Below, in pieces: positions 33,279 through 45,024 of a stretch of 64,000 bases of DNA. The stretch covers positions 17,005 through 81,004 of the forward strand of contig QKWP01000410.1 of the NCBI GenBank assembly GCA_003550325.1. The letters are read 5' to 3'. Below the pieces are notes generated by a model, which was not told the DNA's origin, ran no database searches, and saw only the letters and a program-made list of their open reading frames with translations. Source of the DNA: Gigaspora rosea (lineage: Eukaryota; Glomeromycota; Glomeromycetes; Diversisporales; Gigasporaceae). Within the stretch, counting starts at the first letter, position 1; each line of letters begins with the position of its first letter. The position numbers and the translations under genes are program-made.

Positions 33279-35420
33279 TGAATGAAACAGAGAAAAAACT
33301 CGTAAAATATTTAAAGCTAGATCGCAGACTTTAATACCAGGATGAATATTTTACTTTTCCAGAGCCATTAGGCGAAGATGGTCAGTTTAAAATAGAAGAA
33401 TACAATAAAATAATTATTTATGAACCCACTAAAGAAAAACAGGCATCTACTTGGGATACAATTTCTTAAAGAATCCGAAGTTTAACAAATACAAAACAAG
33501 GTTCTATAAAAGATGAATTCTCGATAGATTATAAACACATCTTAAATTACTAATACCCATATTTAAGATTACATACATTGGAAGTTCTCTAAATTCTCTT
33601 AAATCCTATATGAAAAGCTTAGATAAAATTGGTCAATGCCAGCAGTTTTTTGCTGATACCATTTTAGTTGGAGGTGGTTTGATTATCAAAAATGCACTTG
33701 ACTTTGAAAATAAATCGAAGCTTGATTCTCTGAAGGCTCATATTATTTATAAAATACGTAATGGGCATAAACATGAAAAGCCATTTGAAAAAGATCTGAA
33801 TAATGGTCATTTTTCTGAAATGTATGACATAGATCGTATGCGACTTTGTAGTACATAGCAATTGGTAAGACATTTTGAATTTTTCTTTTAAAAAACCAAA
33901 TATATTAACGTTAATGTTGTTGTATTTTAGAATGATCACATATGCCAAATATTTTTATATAAAAAATTTTTTTTGTTTGTATATGAAAAAGTAATTCCTG
34001 TTTTTATAAAGCTTGATAAGCAATTGCAAGAAGAATTTATAGCATTATACGAAGTACCAGAAGATGCATCCTTCAAAATTATTAAGAGACTTGTATTTGG
34101 GATTTTAGGTTTTCATAAAGAACAGCAAATTAGCGATTAGCTAATGAAAAACATAACTATAAATTTTTCTTATTGGATAAAAAAATATAGCATGGAACAT
34201 TAGGGTGGTAACTCAACTAGTAAATCAAAACTATGTCAGCAGTATTAGTAATTTTACTATGATCAGATTTTAATCAGTTAAATTAAAATAATCGATTAAA
34301 TATCATATTGATATATATTTAATTAATAAATAATGCACAAAATTCTAAAGAATGCACCTTGACAACACTTCTTTTTCTAATTTCTTTTAACTAAAAGCTC
34401 TTCGCAAAAGTTATCTCTAAAAAGTTACGCTTGATTTTTCGCAAATATTCTATTAAAGTTTCGACTTGTACAGTTAAGATCTAATTTTTTTATTTTTTTC
34501 ACTTTAAAAAACTAATGAAATTTAAATTATTTATAAGATGAACGTTCAAGTTTATATGTTAATAGAAAATCCGAAAGCGTAACTTTATTCTCCTATATTT
34601 AATAAGTTACTTGTAAAAATTTTAAAGTAATTCGTTGGGTTTTCATTAAGTTGCGTCGTTTTAAAGTAATTAATTTTTATAATAAATATAATCTCTATAG
34701 CGATGGTATAACAATAAATTGATTAAATTGATCTTTTTTGTGTAATATGAAAAATCTGATCATAGTAAAATTACTAATACTGCTGATATAGTTTTGATTT
34801 ACTATTTGAGTTACCACCCTAATGGAACATGGTCTTTTGTTAACCCCTAATGGACTAGTGAATAGTGGAAAAAGGGCTGTGGAGTTTATATATGAGCCTA
34901 AATTCAATATTAGTAAATCATGGTTAAAAATATTTCAAATAAAAAATCAAATTGATTTGATACCACGAACAGATGGAATTGAAATAGTTATTTCTCAGAT
35001 TGCCCGTTTGTTTCAATAAATTTTCAAAATTCAGAAATAGAACCTATTTCTTGTAATATTATTAAGGAAAAATTGAACATACAGATTAATATAAATGAAA
35101 ATGTTATTAAAATTTCACGTAATATAAAAGAGGATTTCACAAAAGCATTAAGGAGAAAGCAACCTTATACTGCATTGACAATATTTTTAAAGAATATAGC
35201 CATTTGTTTTGTAGCACATACATGTTTGGGGAATAGTTTGGAATCAATTTCATATTATAGATCAGCTACAAAAATAAAACAAGAGTTTAAAAGCTTTAAA
35301 TGACCAGGCTCATCAAAAGAGAAAGACGATTTGATAGCGACTTGGAAAGACTTTCAATCAGAATTTAATGTAAACTTATTGTTAAATGATAATTCTATTG
35401 TGATGCCTAAAAAAATAGTT
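33279..35420 (+). pseudogene. Degenerate unnamed gene interrupted by a TIR element
   Basis: It starts at ATG 33279 (MNETEKKLVKYLKLDRR) and is soon broken by stops. Later segments are coherent: SLDKIGQCQQFFADTILVGG and AHIIYKIRNGHKHEKPFEKD (33610-33858), VIPVFIKLDKQLQEEF (about 33990), then NFSYWIKKYSMEH up to the element at 34201. After the element the frame continues with GLLLTPNGLVNSGKRAVEF. Further pieces are ENVIKISRNIKEDFTKALRR and KDDLIATWKDFQSEFNVNLL (to about 35420). At least five stops or shifts make it non-functional. It may belong with the relics at 32061-33010 and 37320-37580. Confidence 0.5.
34201..34821. mobile_element. TIR element, 621 bp, 9-bp TSD ATGGAACAT
   Basis: Left end TAGGGTGGTAACTCAACTAG and right end read inward as TAGGGTGGTAACTCAAATAG continue as complementary arms of about 70 bases. 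ATGGAACAT precedes it (34192-34200) and follows it (34822-34830). It lies in a decayed coding sequence, and deleting it with one duplication restores an open frame across the junction (SMEH|GLLLTPNG). The ORFs on both strands inside it are not genes. Confidence 0.85.
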
Positions 35421-36041
35421 GAATAGCAATAATTCAGAATACTCTAAATCTTGGCAAATTGTTAATCGATCTAACTTAATATCAATATGGGAACTTCTTG
35501 ATTCAGACGTTCAAGAAACAGATTAAAATATTATTTACAACTAAACAATTTTTGATGAATAGAGAGAAATTAATTCGAGTCAAAGATGTCATTGAATTAA
35601 TTTTAATTCAACTTTATGAAATAATAAATATCAAATCATTGAATCAGTTGTTACCACTGACTACAAAAAAATAAATATAGCCATTAGGTTTCAGTTGATG
35701 GATTGCGATGGATTTTCTGCAATTATAGGAGAATCCGATATAGAATTAAATGAAGAAATAGAAATTTATATGTAAATTATAAATAAATTTTTAATTATTT
35801 TTTTTAATATGTTAACTGTTTTATCTTTTATAGTGATTTAAAAATTTTTTGGTTACTGATTGGGAACCCGTTAGTTCTCGACTATTTGGATACACAATTT
35901 GAATATATTAAAGTAATAACCGATAATATAGAGGTCGAAATGAATTAAAAAAAAGTATAAAGTTTTTAATGAATAATTAAAAACAATCATGACATTAAAT
36001 CTAATATTTATTTTATCCATATTAGATTTAAGCGTGGTAAT
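35421..36041. other. AT-rich remnant, no intact gene
   Basis: Short plus-strand peptides with many stops, probably the eroded continuation of the preceding pseudogene. Nothing else supported. Confidence 0.35.
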
Positions 36042-36049
36042 ATCTAACA

Positions 36050-37311
36050 CAGTGATGGCAATTTAATCGGCCAAACAAAATTTAATTGGCCATCGGCCAA
36101 TACAAAATAATTTGGCCAAAAATGGCCAAATTTTACGGCCAAAGTTGAATGTCAATTGGCCAGGCCAAATAAAATTATTTGGCCGATATGGCCATTGGCC
36201 GATGGCCAAATGGCCAAATGGCCAAACGGCCAAATTTCTCTAAATAGTAATAAAAAAAAAAAAAGTATATAAAAATACTGTATGAAAGCATATTACGGTA
36301 ATATATATGATAACTTAAGTAATACTTGTTAAGCTATATAAAAAAAATCTAAGCAAAAGTTTAATAAGTTATATAAAAAATAATTTAAGCAAAAATTTTA
36401 TAAGTTATATTAAATAATTTAACTGAAAATTAATAAACTATATAAAAAAGTAATTTAAAAAAATTTAGAAAATCATATAAAAGTATAATTTGAACAAAGG
36501 TTTAATAAGTAATTTGAGCAAGGTAATTTGTGCAAAGGTTTAGTAAGCAAAGGTTTAGTATAATTTGAGCAAAGGTTTAGTAAGTTTTATAGAAAAACTA
36601 CTTAAATTAAAATTTAATAAATAATTTAAGCTAAGGTTCAGCGAGTTGTATAAAAAAATGATTTAAGGAAAGTTTAATAAGTAAGGTTTAGTAAGTAATT
36701 TGAGCGAAGTTCAGTAAGTAAGTTTAGCTAAGGTTCAGTTAGTTATCTAAAAAAATAATTTGGGCAAAGGTTTAATAGTAAGTAATTTTTTGAGTGAAGG
36801 TTTAGTATGTAATTTAAGTCAAAGTTTTATTATTTACTATGTATTTTGTTATTATTAAATAGTTAGTTGATTTACGCAATAAAAACTTTTACTTATTTCG
36901 TCAAATGGAAGTTTTTAAATACTCCAATTTCATTTCCAATTTCAAAATTTTAATACATAAATAAGATTTTTTAAATTCTAATTTATTCCAAAATATGCTA
37001 TTTTTTTAATTCTAAAACCCTTAATCTATTATTTATTTTAAAAGATCGAATGATTTATTTTATTAAAGATATCTAAATCTGGGCCTTATTAAACATGAAG
37101 TTAAAAAGTATGTAAAGCATATAAATAAACTTCATTCTAGCTATATCTTTAAATGCTTAAAGTTATATAATTAATTAGTAATAAACATGTATTAATATTG
37201 GACCAATCAGATTACTAGCTTTATTTGGCCGTTTCGGCCAAAAATGAAATTTATATTTTTGGCCTTTTGGCCTCGGCCATTGGCCGGCCAAATGGCCAAG
37301 TGACATCACTG
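36050..37311. mobile_element. hAT-like non-autonomous element with GGCCAAA repeats, TSD ATCTAACA
   Basis: Ends are CAGTGATGGCAATTT at 36050 and TGACATCACTG ending at 37311. ATCTAACA precedes (36042-36049) and follows (37312-37319), a perfect 8-bp duplication. Both subterminal zones (36070-36235 and 37225-37297) are dense in TTGGCCAAA, GGCCATTGGCC and TGGCCAAATGGCC words. The AT-rich core (36240-37200) has a loose repeat of the type AATTTGAGCAAAGGTTTAGTAAG. CAGTGATG ends and an 8-bp duplication indicate hAT. No transposase. Confidence 0.88.
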
Positions 37312-37319
37312 ATCTAACA

Positions 37320-37580
37320 GTTTTCTCGATTTAGTACTAGGGTTGGTCTGTCTGAATTGTTAACAAAATTTACTAAAGCCTTTAAATATCGATCAGAAAT
37401 TGATAGGAAATTCAAAATCCATTAAATCAGATTTTATTTTTGTGCTATAAATAAAGAAACCATTATAGAAATTGATTTAGCAAAAGAAGAAGAATTTTTA
37501 TCAAACTGCGTTATTGCAACTTGCTTCAGATTTTCTAATATGAATTTTGAATCTAATTTTCAAGTAAATTTGAAATCATA
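37320..37580 (+). pseudogene. Decayed coding fragment after the hAT-like element
   Basis: A plus-strand frame starting right at the TSD reads FSRFSTRVGLSELLTKFTKA, a stop, then ETIIEIDLAKEEEFLSNCVI and a final stop near 37580. It is probably the tail of the degenerate gene upstream. No domain recognised. Confidence 0.35.
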
Positions 37581-37752
37581 GTATAGTATTAAATAAACTT
37601 CAAAAAATGAAATTTATTTAAATTGCCAAGTTTTTGATTTAGGCATTTAATAATTTTAGGTCAAAAAAACAGGTCAAACTAAAAATCACTAACTATTCAT
37701 ATAAAGAAATCAATAGATTATTTGAAGATGAAACTGTAAATCAATTTTAAAT

Positions 37753-38010
37753 TCATATACAGTACCTTAGTATGTTATTGTATTTATACAATTTAGCAAG
37801 AAACAACATTTCAGGATAATAATCTACATAAAGTACTTTGGAAGCATTTGGGTCATCATCTAAAGCCAGGTAATCTAGAATTTCACGAAATTCATTTGAT
37901 GTTTCTCTATCAATCAAGTTTTTTGATAAAATAATGCTTTGAAAATGCAAAGAATTATATGATGATTTATCAAACACAGTTATTCCTCGAATGAGATGGC
38001 AACAAGACAA
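37753..38010 (-). CDS. Small hypothetical protein fragment
   Basis: An 85-codon frame from ATG 38010 (MSCCHLIRGITVFDKSSYN) contains IDRETSNEFREILDYLALDD and SKVLYVDYYPEMLFLAKLYK. Composition is protein-like and the start is a good ATG, but there are no neighbours or recognisable motifs. It may be a relic. Confidence 0.3.
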   Translation of the reverse strand: MSCCHLIRGITVFDKSSYNSLHFQSIILSKNLIDRETSNEFREILDYLALDDDPNASKVLYVDYYPEMLFLAKLYKYNNILRYCI

Positions 38011-38039
38011 GATTTTAACACTTCTGTAAGAGATTAGAT

Positions 38040-38522
38040 TTGTTTAACTCTAATAATAAAACAAAAGTGACACCACATGATCAATATACAAAATTTCAAC
38101 AAATGCAAACATTCACTCAAACTTACAATCAACAATTAAATAATCTACTGAAACAAAACAATTCACAGTTTACGCCTATGCATTTACAAGAACAACCTTA
38201 CTCACCAAAGAAAAAGCGTAGTAAATTCCCTGGGCCAAAGAATAATCAGCATTATAAAAATGAAAATAGGAATCTTTATCAGAAATCACATTCAGCCATA
38301 CTAAGTTATTTATTACAAGAATCTTATCTACAAAAAAACGAAAGTGATAAATCTTCTGTACCAGTCACTAAGAAGGATATTTGTTATAATTGTAAAGAGC
38401 CCGGGCGTATAAAACAATACTGCCCCAGGGACCCTCAACAAACTAAACAAACTATTATTTGTTACAATTGTAAAAAATCTGGACATATAAAAAGAGATTG
38501 TCCTAGAAATCAGTCTCTTTAA
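38040..38522 (+). CDS. Gag-like protein with two CCHC zinc knuckles
   Basis: A 160-codon frame rich in Gln, Asn and Lys ends in two zinc knuckles 24 residues apart. The second, CYNCKKSGHIKRDC, is an intact C-x2-C-x4-H-x4-C. The first, CYNCKEPGRIKQYC, has Arg in place of the metal-binding His. Such tandem knuckles are typical of retrotransposon Gag nucleocapsid regions or of RNA-binding proteins. No matrix or capsid-like region or pol lies next to it, so it is probably a retrotransposon fragment. The start TTG/ATG is not certain. Confidence 0.5.
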   Translation: MFNSNNKTKVTPHDQYTKFQQMQTFTQTYNQQLNNLLKQNNSQFTPMHLQEQPYSPKKKRSKFPGPKNNQHYKNENRNLYQKSHSAILSYLLQESYLQKNESDKSSVPVTKKDICYNCKEPGRIKQYCPRDPQQTKQTIICYNCKKSGHIKRDCPRNQSL

Positions 38523-39242
38523 CAAGCCCAACAAGTACATCAAAATAAAACAAATCCAACAAATCCAACAAACAGTTATTGTGAATATTATACCTCAGCA
38601 ATCTAAAGTAACAAAAAAACTTATCTCAGTGAAGCAATAGGCGAAATGGCTAAAAGAATTTTTAATGAAATTTATTTTTTCTATTTAGCAATGTATGGTT
38701 ATTATAAATATTTATTGCTTTAATTATGAATAATATATGGATTTGGTCAATAGGAATCAAGCAAATCGAAAATTTTTTCAAAATTATTTAATAAAATAAT
38801 AAAACATCGTATGCTGATAGTTTTTTGATTATTAATGAAATTCTATGAAAGTATTTTATCTTTTCATGGGTGTATTAAAAGAATTAATCGCAAATACTAA
38901 ACTACGGCTACCCATTTTTTTTATAAAAAAAAGTTGGTAGATATGAAGGAATTAATAGGAGTAAACGTTAAAATAAAAAGAAAAATAGGTAAATTAATCA
39001 AGAACAGGATACAAAGTCATTGAATATCAAGAATATCAAGAATATGTAGCAAAATACAAGGATGGCGTTATATTATACCAAAACCAGTACAGTATAAATA
39101 AATTCACAAATCAAAATAATATATTAATTCAAAATATGATATCAAGATTATCAAATGGTGTAATAAAATTTTCAATACAAAATAAGCTCAATAAGGTGAT
39201 GTTATATTCAGATTTAGTAAATTAAAATGTTATTGTTTAGGA
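38523..39242. other. AT-rich, no gene seen
   Basis: Contains a short CAAATCCAACAAATCCAACAAA repeat after the Gag-like frame. Otherwise no coding, RNA or repeat signal. Confidence 0.35.
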
Positions 39243-41056
39243 TCAGCAGATAATAACAAACAAATCATCACTAGTTATTATTTCTTGTTTCAAACTTGAA
39301 TATTCTATACTAGGATATTGGCTTATTTTTGATCGTGGATTATTTCTTTGATATTCATCGGCAACTTTAAAACTTTCATAATCACTATGTACCATGGTAT
39401 ATGTAGAATCACGTACCCAGGAATATGTAATATCACGTATCTCATGCATTGTAGGCCTCTTTAAAGGGTCAGTATCCCAACATCTTTTCATCAAGTCCAC
39501 ATAGCACGATGGGGTTCCAGGAACAACTTCAGGTCTCAGACCTTTGCAAATTTCTTTAATAAGATTGATATCATGCTCTCTATTAATAAATGGAGGTTCG
39601 CTTGATGATAGTTCCCACATAAGTATGCCAAATGAATAAATATCAGATGCCTTAGTGTGGGTTTTGCATTTAAATAACTCCGGGGCAATATAAGGTATAA
39701 CTCCGTAGAGGCTACTATTTATACATGCGCAGTTTTCGCTTGTACAGCATATATATTTAGTTTGACCAAAGTCTGCAATGTAAGCATCAACGTGATTATC
39801 ATGCATTTTCTGTACTAGAATATTTCCGCTATGAAGATCTCGGTGAATCGCTCCAAGCTCATGAAGAGTATAAAGGTTAATAGAAATTGTGTTTAACATT
39901 TGAAGGCGAATTTTCCATGGTGCATTTTCCCAAGATGCAGTTTTCAAGAAATCCCGCAAATTTCCTTCATAGCAAGCCGTAAGACAAATGCAAAATCACT
40001 AGTTGAAGGATCTCTTGTAACTCCGAGGCATTTGAGTGAAAAAGTAATTTCATTTTTCATGCATAACCACAAAAATGATCCCTAGATGAAAGTTTTTCAG
40101 TATTTCATGAAAATATATTGCAATATTAATTTTTTCTTTACTGAAACATGCAAATTTGCAATTTCAATGTTACTTGTAATTAACTATAAAGTAACTATAT
40201 AGTTACTTTATAGTAGCATTGAAGTTGCAAATTTGACATGTTTCAGTAAAGTCTTAAACATTATATTTACCTCTGTCATAAATTTCATTGGAGCATTATG
40301 TGAATTAGGTATAACTTTTAGTATAAGGTTTCCACATGAATAAATCCTAGAAAATCCACCATTTAATAAGTATTTGACATTTTTAAAATCGGCGAAATCA
40401 AACCATTTAAAATATTCCCCAATATCAGTAACATTCTTTTGAGTACCCCGAATCATGAAATCTATAAAAGGATCTCCACTGGTCCATTCATCAAACTGTG
40501 AAATAAGCTTATTTTGTATGCATATCACACAGGTTACCAGGTTATATGGAGGTTCATGATTACATAGCGGAGGCATCTAATTTATTTGATGATTAAATGA
40601 TTGAATAGATTCGTAATTACTATTATAAATATAAATTGGTTATAATTACAAACCGACTTATAATTGGGGTCTTTCTTTATAATTTCAATCGCTTTATTTC
40701 TTAAGTCAAGTGCAGGCGCTCTAGTTATTATTGACATGCTATAAATTGCTGATCCAAAATCTCCTCGCAGATTAAGAGCAAAATGCAAGGTTGACTCTTT
40801 TTGAATATTATAATCTGACAATATTTTATCATTTTCAAGATATCTACCGGAGAAGATCAAACGTTGCTGATACGGTGGAATTCCTAATATATAACAATTC
40901 ATAAGAGATTTACATGTATTGTGCCAAGCTATTAAAAAGTTTCAAAATGATACCTTCTTTTATTTCAATTTTTTGCTTAATTTCACCAATAGTGTCGGAA
41001 CTATATGCTTCCAAAACTATTGTTTTACCAGTCAAAGTCTTAACGAAAATTTGCAT
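39243..41056 (-). CDS. Ubiquitin-like domain fused to a protein kinase, one apparent frameshift
   Basis: Exon 1 (41056-40954) begins [20 protein letters not shown]; exon 2 (40883-40654) continues [20 protein letters not shown] and [16 protein letters not shown], a full ubiquitin fold. Arg replaces Lys48, and RGD replaces the terminal RGG, so it cannot be cleaved and conjugated like ubiquitin. Exon 3 (40576-40271) has [15 protein letters not shown], the WTSGD leader and a glycine loop with lysine ([11 protein letters not shown]…LILKVIP). Exon 4 (40081-39243) has [40 protein letters not shown] and [13 protein letters not shown]; the catalytic Asp, DFG and APE are present. Phases fit at all junctions, but exon 3 itself begins with ATG, so the two parts could be separate transcripts. 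One base is missing near 39971 (…[15 protein letters not shown]…): error or recent mutation. Confidence 0.7.
40133..40250. repeat. Palindrome within the kinase intron
   Basis: CTTTACTGAAACATGCAAAT near 40136 is mirrored by ATTTGACATGTTTCAGTAAAG ending near 40252. The centre is the perfect palindrome ACTATAAAGTAACTATATAG extended on both sides. It fills most of the intron 40082-40270 and looks like a small foldback insertion. Confidence 0.6.
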
Positions 41057-41117
41057 AATTGAAATCGAGAATCTTAATTATCAGCGTGACTGCTTAAGGT
41101 TAATATATATATATTAG

Positions 41118-42641
41118 ACCAAAAATTACATAATATTACAAACCAAATTTAATATATAAACATAATAAAAAATAAATACAATAAAACATCTCACTAGAGT
41201 TGATTTAGGAATTTTTTGAGTGGTTTGAGTATTTTTGTGATACAGTGATTTAACATTAATTAAATTTTCTTTGGAATCAAACAGCGGCCATTTGAAATTC
41301 TAAATATGGAAAGGAGTGATTCAGGGAGATTAATTTTACATGTGTAGAAGAATGGTAGAATCGATAATTTGAGTAATTCATATCACCGATTTGTTTTGAC
41401 CACAAAATTAGACAATCATATTTGAAAATTATTTGTTAAACGTACTTCGAATTCATAATTAAGTATATAGAATACTGTAATATCTAAATGTTTCATTATT
41501 AGTTGAAAGTAAGTTAAAATGGCCATTTTCTTGAAAAATTGCTTCCAAATTCACTCTTACCCATTGTATACATTACATTATACAACCGATCGTTCAATGA
41601 AAACCGATCCTTCACTACCTTAAAATACCCGAGCATTTCTTTAACAGCTTGGCGTAACTGTTTTTTTTAATATTCGGGTGCGACCCCACAAATATTTTGT
41701 ACGATTTTGACCAATCAACATATGGGCGGATTTTGGAAAATCAAATATGTCACATGAATTTGAATGTGATTTTCGTAATATCTAAAAATAGATTAACCAA
41801 TAGAAATTTTTGGATAATCATAAATTTATAATCGTGGCCCTTATTTTTACATGGCGAAACCTTTGGCATTGTCACTAGTAAAAGTTATGCCTATACTAGG
41901 TTCTTTTTGGGTTCTTTAAACTTTGGATCTTGTTGCACGTAAATATTAGAATTTCAAGCCCACAATATTAAAAAACAAACCCTGGGGCCTCGTAAAAAGA
42001 TTCAGCACTTTTACTATTGTAACTATTGTTCTAAATAAATCAACCAATAAACGTGAATTTAATGTAACGCAAATTCGCAATAATCACAATGTTTATTTAT
42101 CTGATTGGTAGATCTTATTCGAATACATCAACAAATTTCCAAAATCCGCCCATATGAGTTTCAAGATCAGATTTATCTTGAAACTTGATTGGCCAAAACC
42201 GTACAATATTTATGTGCCAAAATTTTTACTTACAGGTTTTAATGCGACCGCACCCTTTATTGCTTAATTATCTCATGTAGAGGCTAAAAAACTATTTTAT
42301 TTTAAATATCTCTTTGTTATTCTTTTACGCCACTTAATAGCAAAAATTAGTATAACAGTTTATCGAAAAAAGACCCCTAAAAATCGTGTATAAACTTTTA
42401 TGTAAGTAATGTATACAGCTATTTGTATAGATGTAAACTAAAAAAATTTACAAAAATATGTATGGTCAGCAAAATTTATAACATTTATTTTTTATAACTT
42501 CTTTTTAATAGTTAGGGTTAGAGTGAGTTCTAATTATAGAACTGACGTATGGTTACGTCCAATTGACACGTCATCGTCACGTCAAAAGTGTCATCACGAC
42601 GTAGTCATAATTTCTGACATTTGCTATAACTTAGCTACAAC
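41118..42641. other. Intergenic with an inverted-repeat element (about 41677-42256)
   Basis: GGGTGCGACCCCACAAATAT and TTGTACGATTTTGACCAATC at 41677-41730 are mirrored by the complement of TTGTACGGTTTTGGCCAATC and GGGTGCGGTCGCATTAAAAC ending near 42256. CCAAAATCCGCCCATATG is also inverted. This is a MITE-like element of about 580 bp without gene. The remaining sequence has no coding signal. Confidence 0.5.
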
Positions 42642-43075
42642 TATAGAGTGGTGAAATGATTTCACCATTTCACCAATCACCAATCGGTAATGGTGTAAAC
42701 TGGTGTAACTGGTGAATCGGTGTAATTGGTGAAACGGTGAATTGGTGAATTGGTGTAATTGGTGAAACGGTGAATTGGTGTGAATGGTGAAACAGCGGAA
42801 TAGTGAAATGGTAAATTTCCAGGGTCTGGAATGATTTCAGTCTGGAATTCTGTATTTGCTCTTCAAAAATTAGGTGCTTTTTTTAGAAGACAACAATTCA
42901 CCAATTCACCGTTTCACAATTCACCAATTCACCAATTCACCAATTCACCGTTTCACCAATTCACCGTTTCACCAATTCACCGTTTCACCAATTCACCGTT
43001 TCACCAATTCACCATTTCACCAATTTCACCAATTTCACCTAATTTCACCATTTCACCAATTTCACTATTTCACCA
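42642..43075. mobile_element. Palindromic minisatellite element (GGTGAATT / AATTCACC), likely 8-bp TSD
   Basis: The left arm (42650-42810) is a head-to-tail array of GGTGAATTGGTGAAACGGTG variants. The right arm (42895-43075) is the inverted array TTCACCAATTCACCGTTTCA. A unique spacer of about 85 bases separates them. GCTACAAC occurs just outside each side (42634-42641 and 43076-43083). The overlapping plus-strand ORFs of HQFTNSPFHQFT type are translations of the satellite, not genes. Ends are only partly inverted, so the class is uncertain. Confidence 0.65.
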
Positions 43076-43083
43076 GCTACAAC

Positions 43084-44979
43084 GATATAAAAAGTTATGG
43101 TAATACAAAAATGTATAACAATACAAAAAGTTACAATGTTATAGAACGCACGCTTTTTTTGATTTAATTATTGATCGATCAAAGAATTTATCCAAATAGC
43201 TTAATACAAAGATAACAATAACGGTATGCTTATAACAATTTACAGAGTAAAGTATTTTATATTGAATAAAATATAACACTGGCTAAATTTATATATTCTT
43301 GTAGCGTTGAGAATATTACCAGTAGTATAGATTTTTGTACAGTATGTCAAATGCTAAGACATAACGGTAAATAAAGTATTACGGGAATAAATAAAAATAT
43401 AATAAAAATATTATACAGGAGAGGCTCGGCAAAGGAAGATGTTATGGCATAAGTCAAGTGTAAGTCAGAAGATACTATGTAAATCAGATATTACACAGAA
43501 GTCAAATTTTATGATCCAGGTCAAATGTTACGGCATACGTCAATTATGGCATCATAATGTCATTTAGTTGCATCCAATTGACATTATAACTTACCATATG
43601 TCTGCACCTATAGTTCCTAGTATAGGTTATAGGTAAAATCTTTTTAATGAATTTCTTTTACGAGCCATACATAATATTTTAATTTCTACTATACATACTT
43701 TAATAATTCTATACTATATATTTTCCATATACCGGTACTCTAAAAATCAAATTTGTGGCAATTTTACATGCATATAGTTATAGAACTGTATAATTGATGA
43801 TTTTACACTTCTAGAATTGCAGAAGTACTAAAATTATTAATTTTACAATCCTAATGCATTGAAGAATTGATATCGATTGTAGAATTAATTCCTCTGCAGT
43901 GCTATTTTTTTTTCATCATTTTGTAAGGGATTTATTGTGTACTATTAAATTTTGTTTCGTTTTTAACGATAAAATTTGCTATTGCATGATGAGAAAGTTT
44001 TAAAAGTTACACCAAATTTAATCTTATAAGAATTATTACATGATTTCCAGAAAATTAATTTGTTTATTACTGAAAGAATCATTAAATCTCAAAGTAAAAG
44101 CATAAGGAACTTTAGTATGATTTTTTTGTTGGGAACATATTTTTTCAATAAATTTTAGAAGTTGCACTAAAAAGACACTATTCATCCAAAACAGATATAC
44201 TGTATATGTATAAGTTTTTATATTAGAATTCTTGGCTTTCTCCTGTCAACATTCATTTTCTGACTCTAAACAAACAGATATAGTAAAACGTACGAATATA
44301 AAGAAATTATGAAAGTAACACGAAATGACATCATTAACATTTGCCCTAATCCTAATTATTAATGTTTCGTACGTAGGTTGTTATGGGCATTTTTGAAAAT
44401 TTTTGGACCAATAAAATAAAATAATAATTCTACGTGTGTAGAAAGAATTCTACAATCTACTCATTGTAGAATTGATGATGTGTTGTAGAATTATTTTAAT
44501 CATAGTGTCTTACCTTTATTGGTTTACAGAAATTACACAAATGAATGATACAAAGGAACCAAAGAAATCTCAAAGATAAAGTATCCCTGTTTTTGTTTTT
44601 ATATGGATCATTTACAGTAACATAATATGATATTTTAAGTAATTTGAACATATTTTGTGCGATATTATTATACAACAGCAATGTATAATGATTTTAAATT
44701 TTTCTTAAATTGCTTAAATTCATTTTAAGTTAATCAAAACGTTATTTATTAGTTTCGTATTTTGTCATTAAGAATTGTCATATATTGTTCTATTAACTCA
44801 TAAATTTCACTAAAATGTTTGTATACTAATAATTTGCAAAGACATAATCTTCATGGAATTGTGATTTTCTAAAGTTGTTAACTAACTTTTTTTTTTGTTA
44901 ATCTAAAGGGATGAACTAGAATTTACTAAAGCCATATGCGTATTTGAAGGGTTAGATCCGAATTCAAAAACATTAGAGT
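43084..44979. other. Intergenic, no gene seen
   Basis: AT-rich. ATAACAATACAAAAAGTTA-like words recur at 43085-43140. A TAGAATT-rich zone (43800-43900, 44430-44500) contains repeated GTAGAATT(A/G) words. Just upstream of the TPR gene, 44910-44980 reads DELEFTKAICVFEGLDPNSK in a different frame, perhaps an eroded 5' part of that gene. Confidence 0.35.
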
Positions 44980-45024
44980 TTGAATAAGCAAGAATCGAAT
45001 AAAAAATTCAATAATAAAAGTGAA

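Noticed and set aside
42831..43167. Two overlapping plus-strand frames rich in HQFTNSPF
   Set aside because: Pure translation of the TTCACC minisatellite; both frames give similar repeats.
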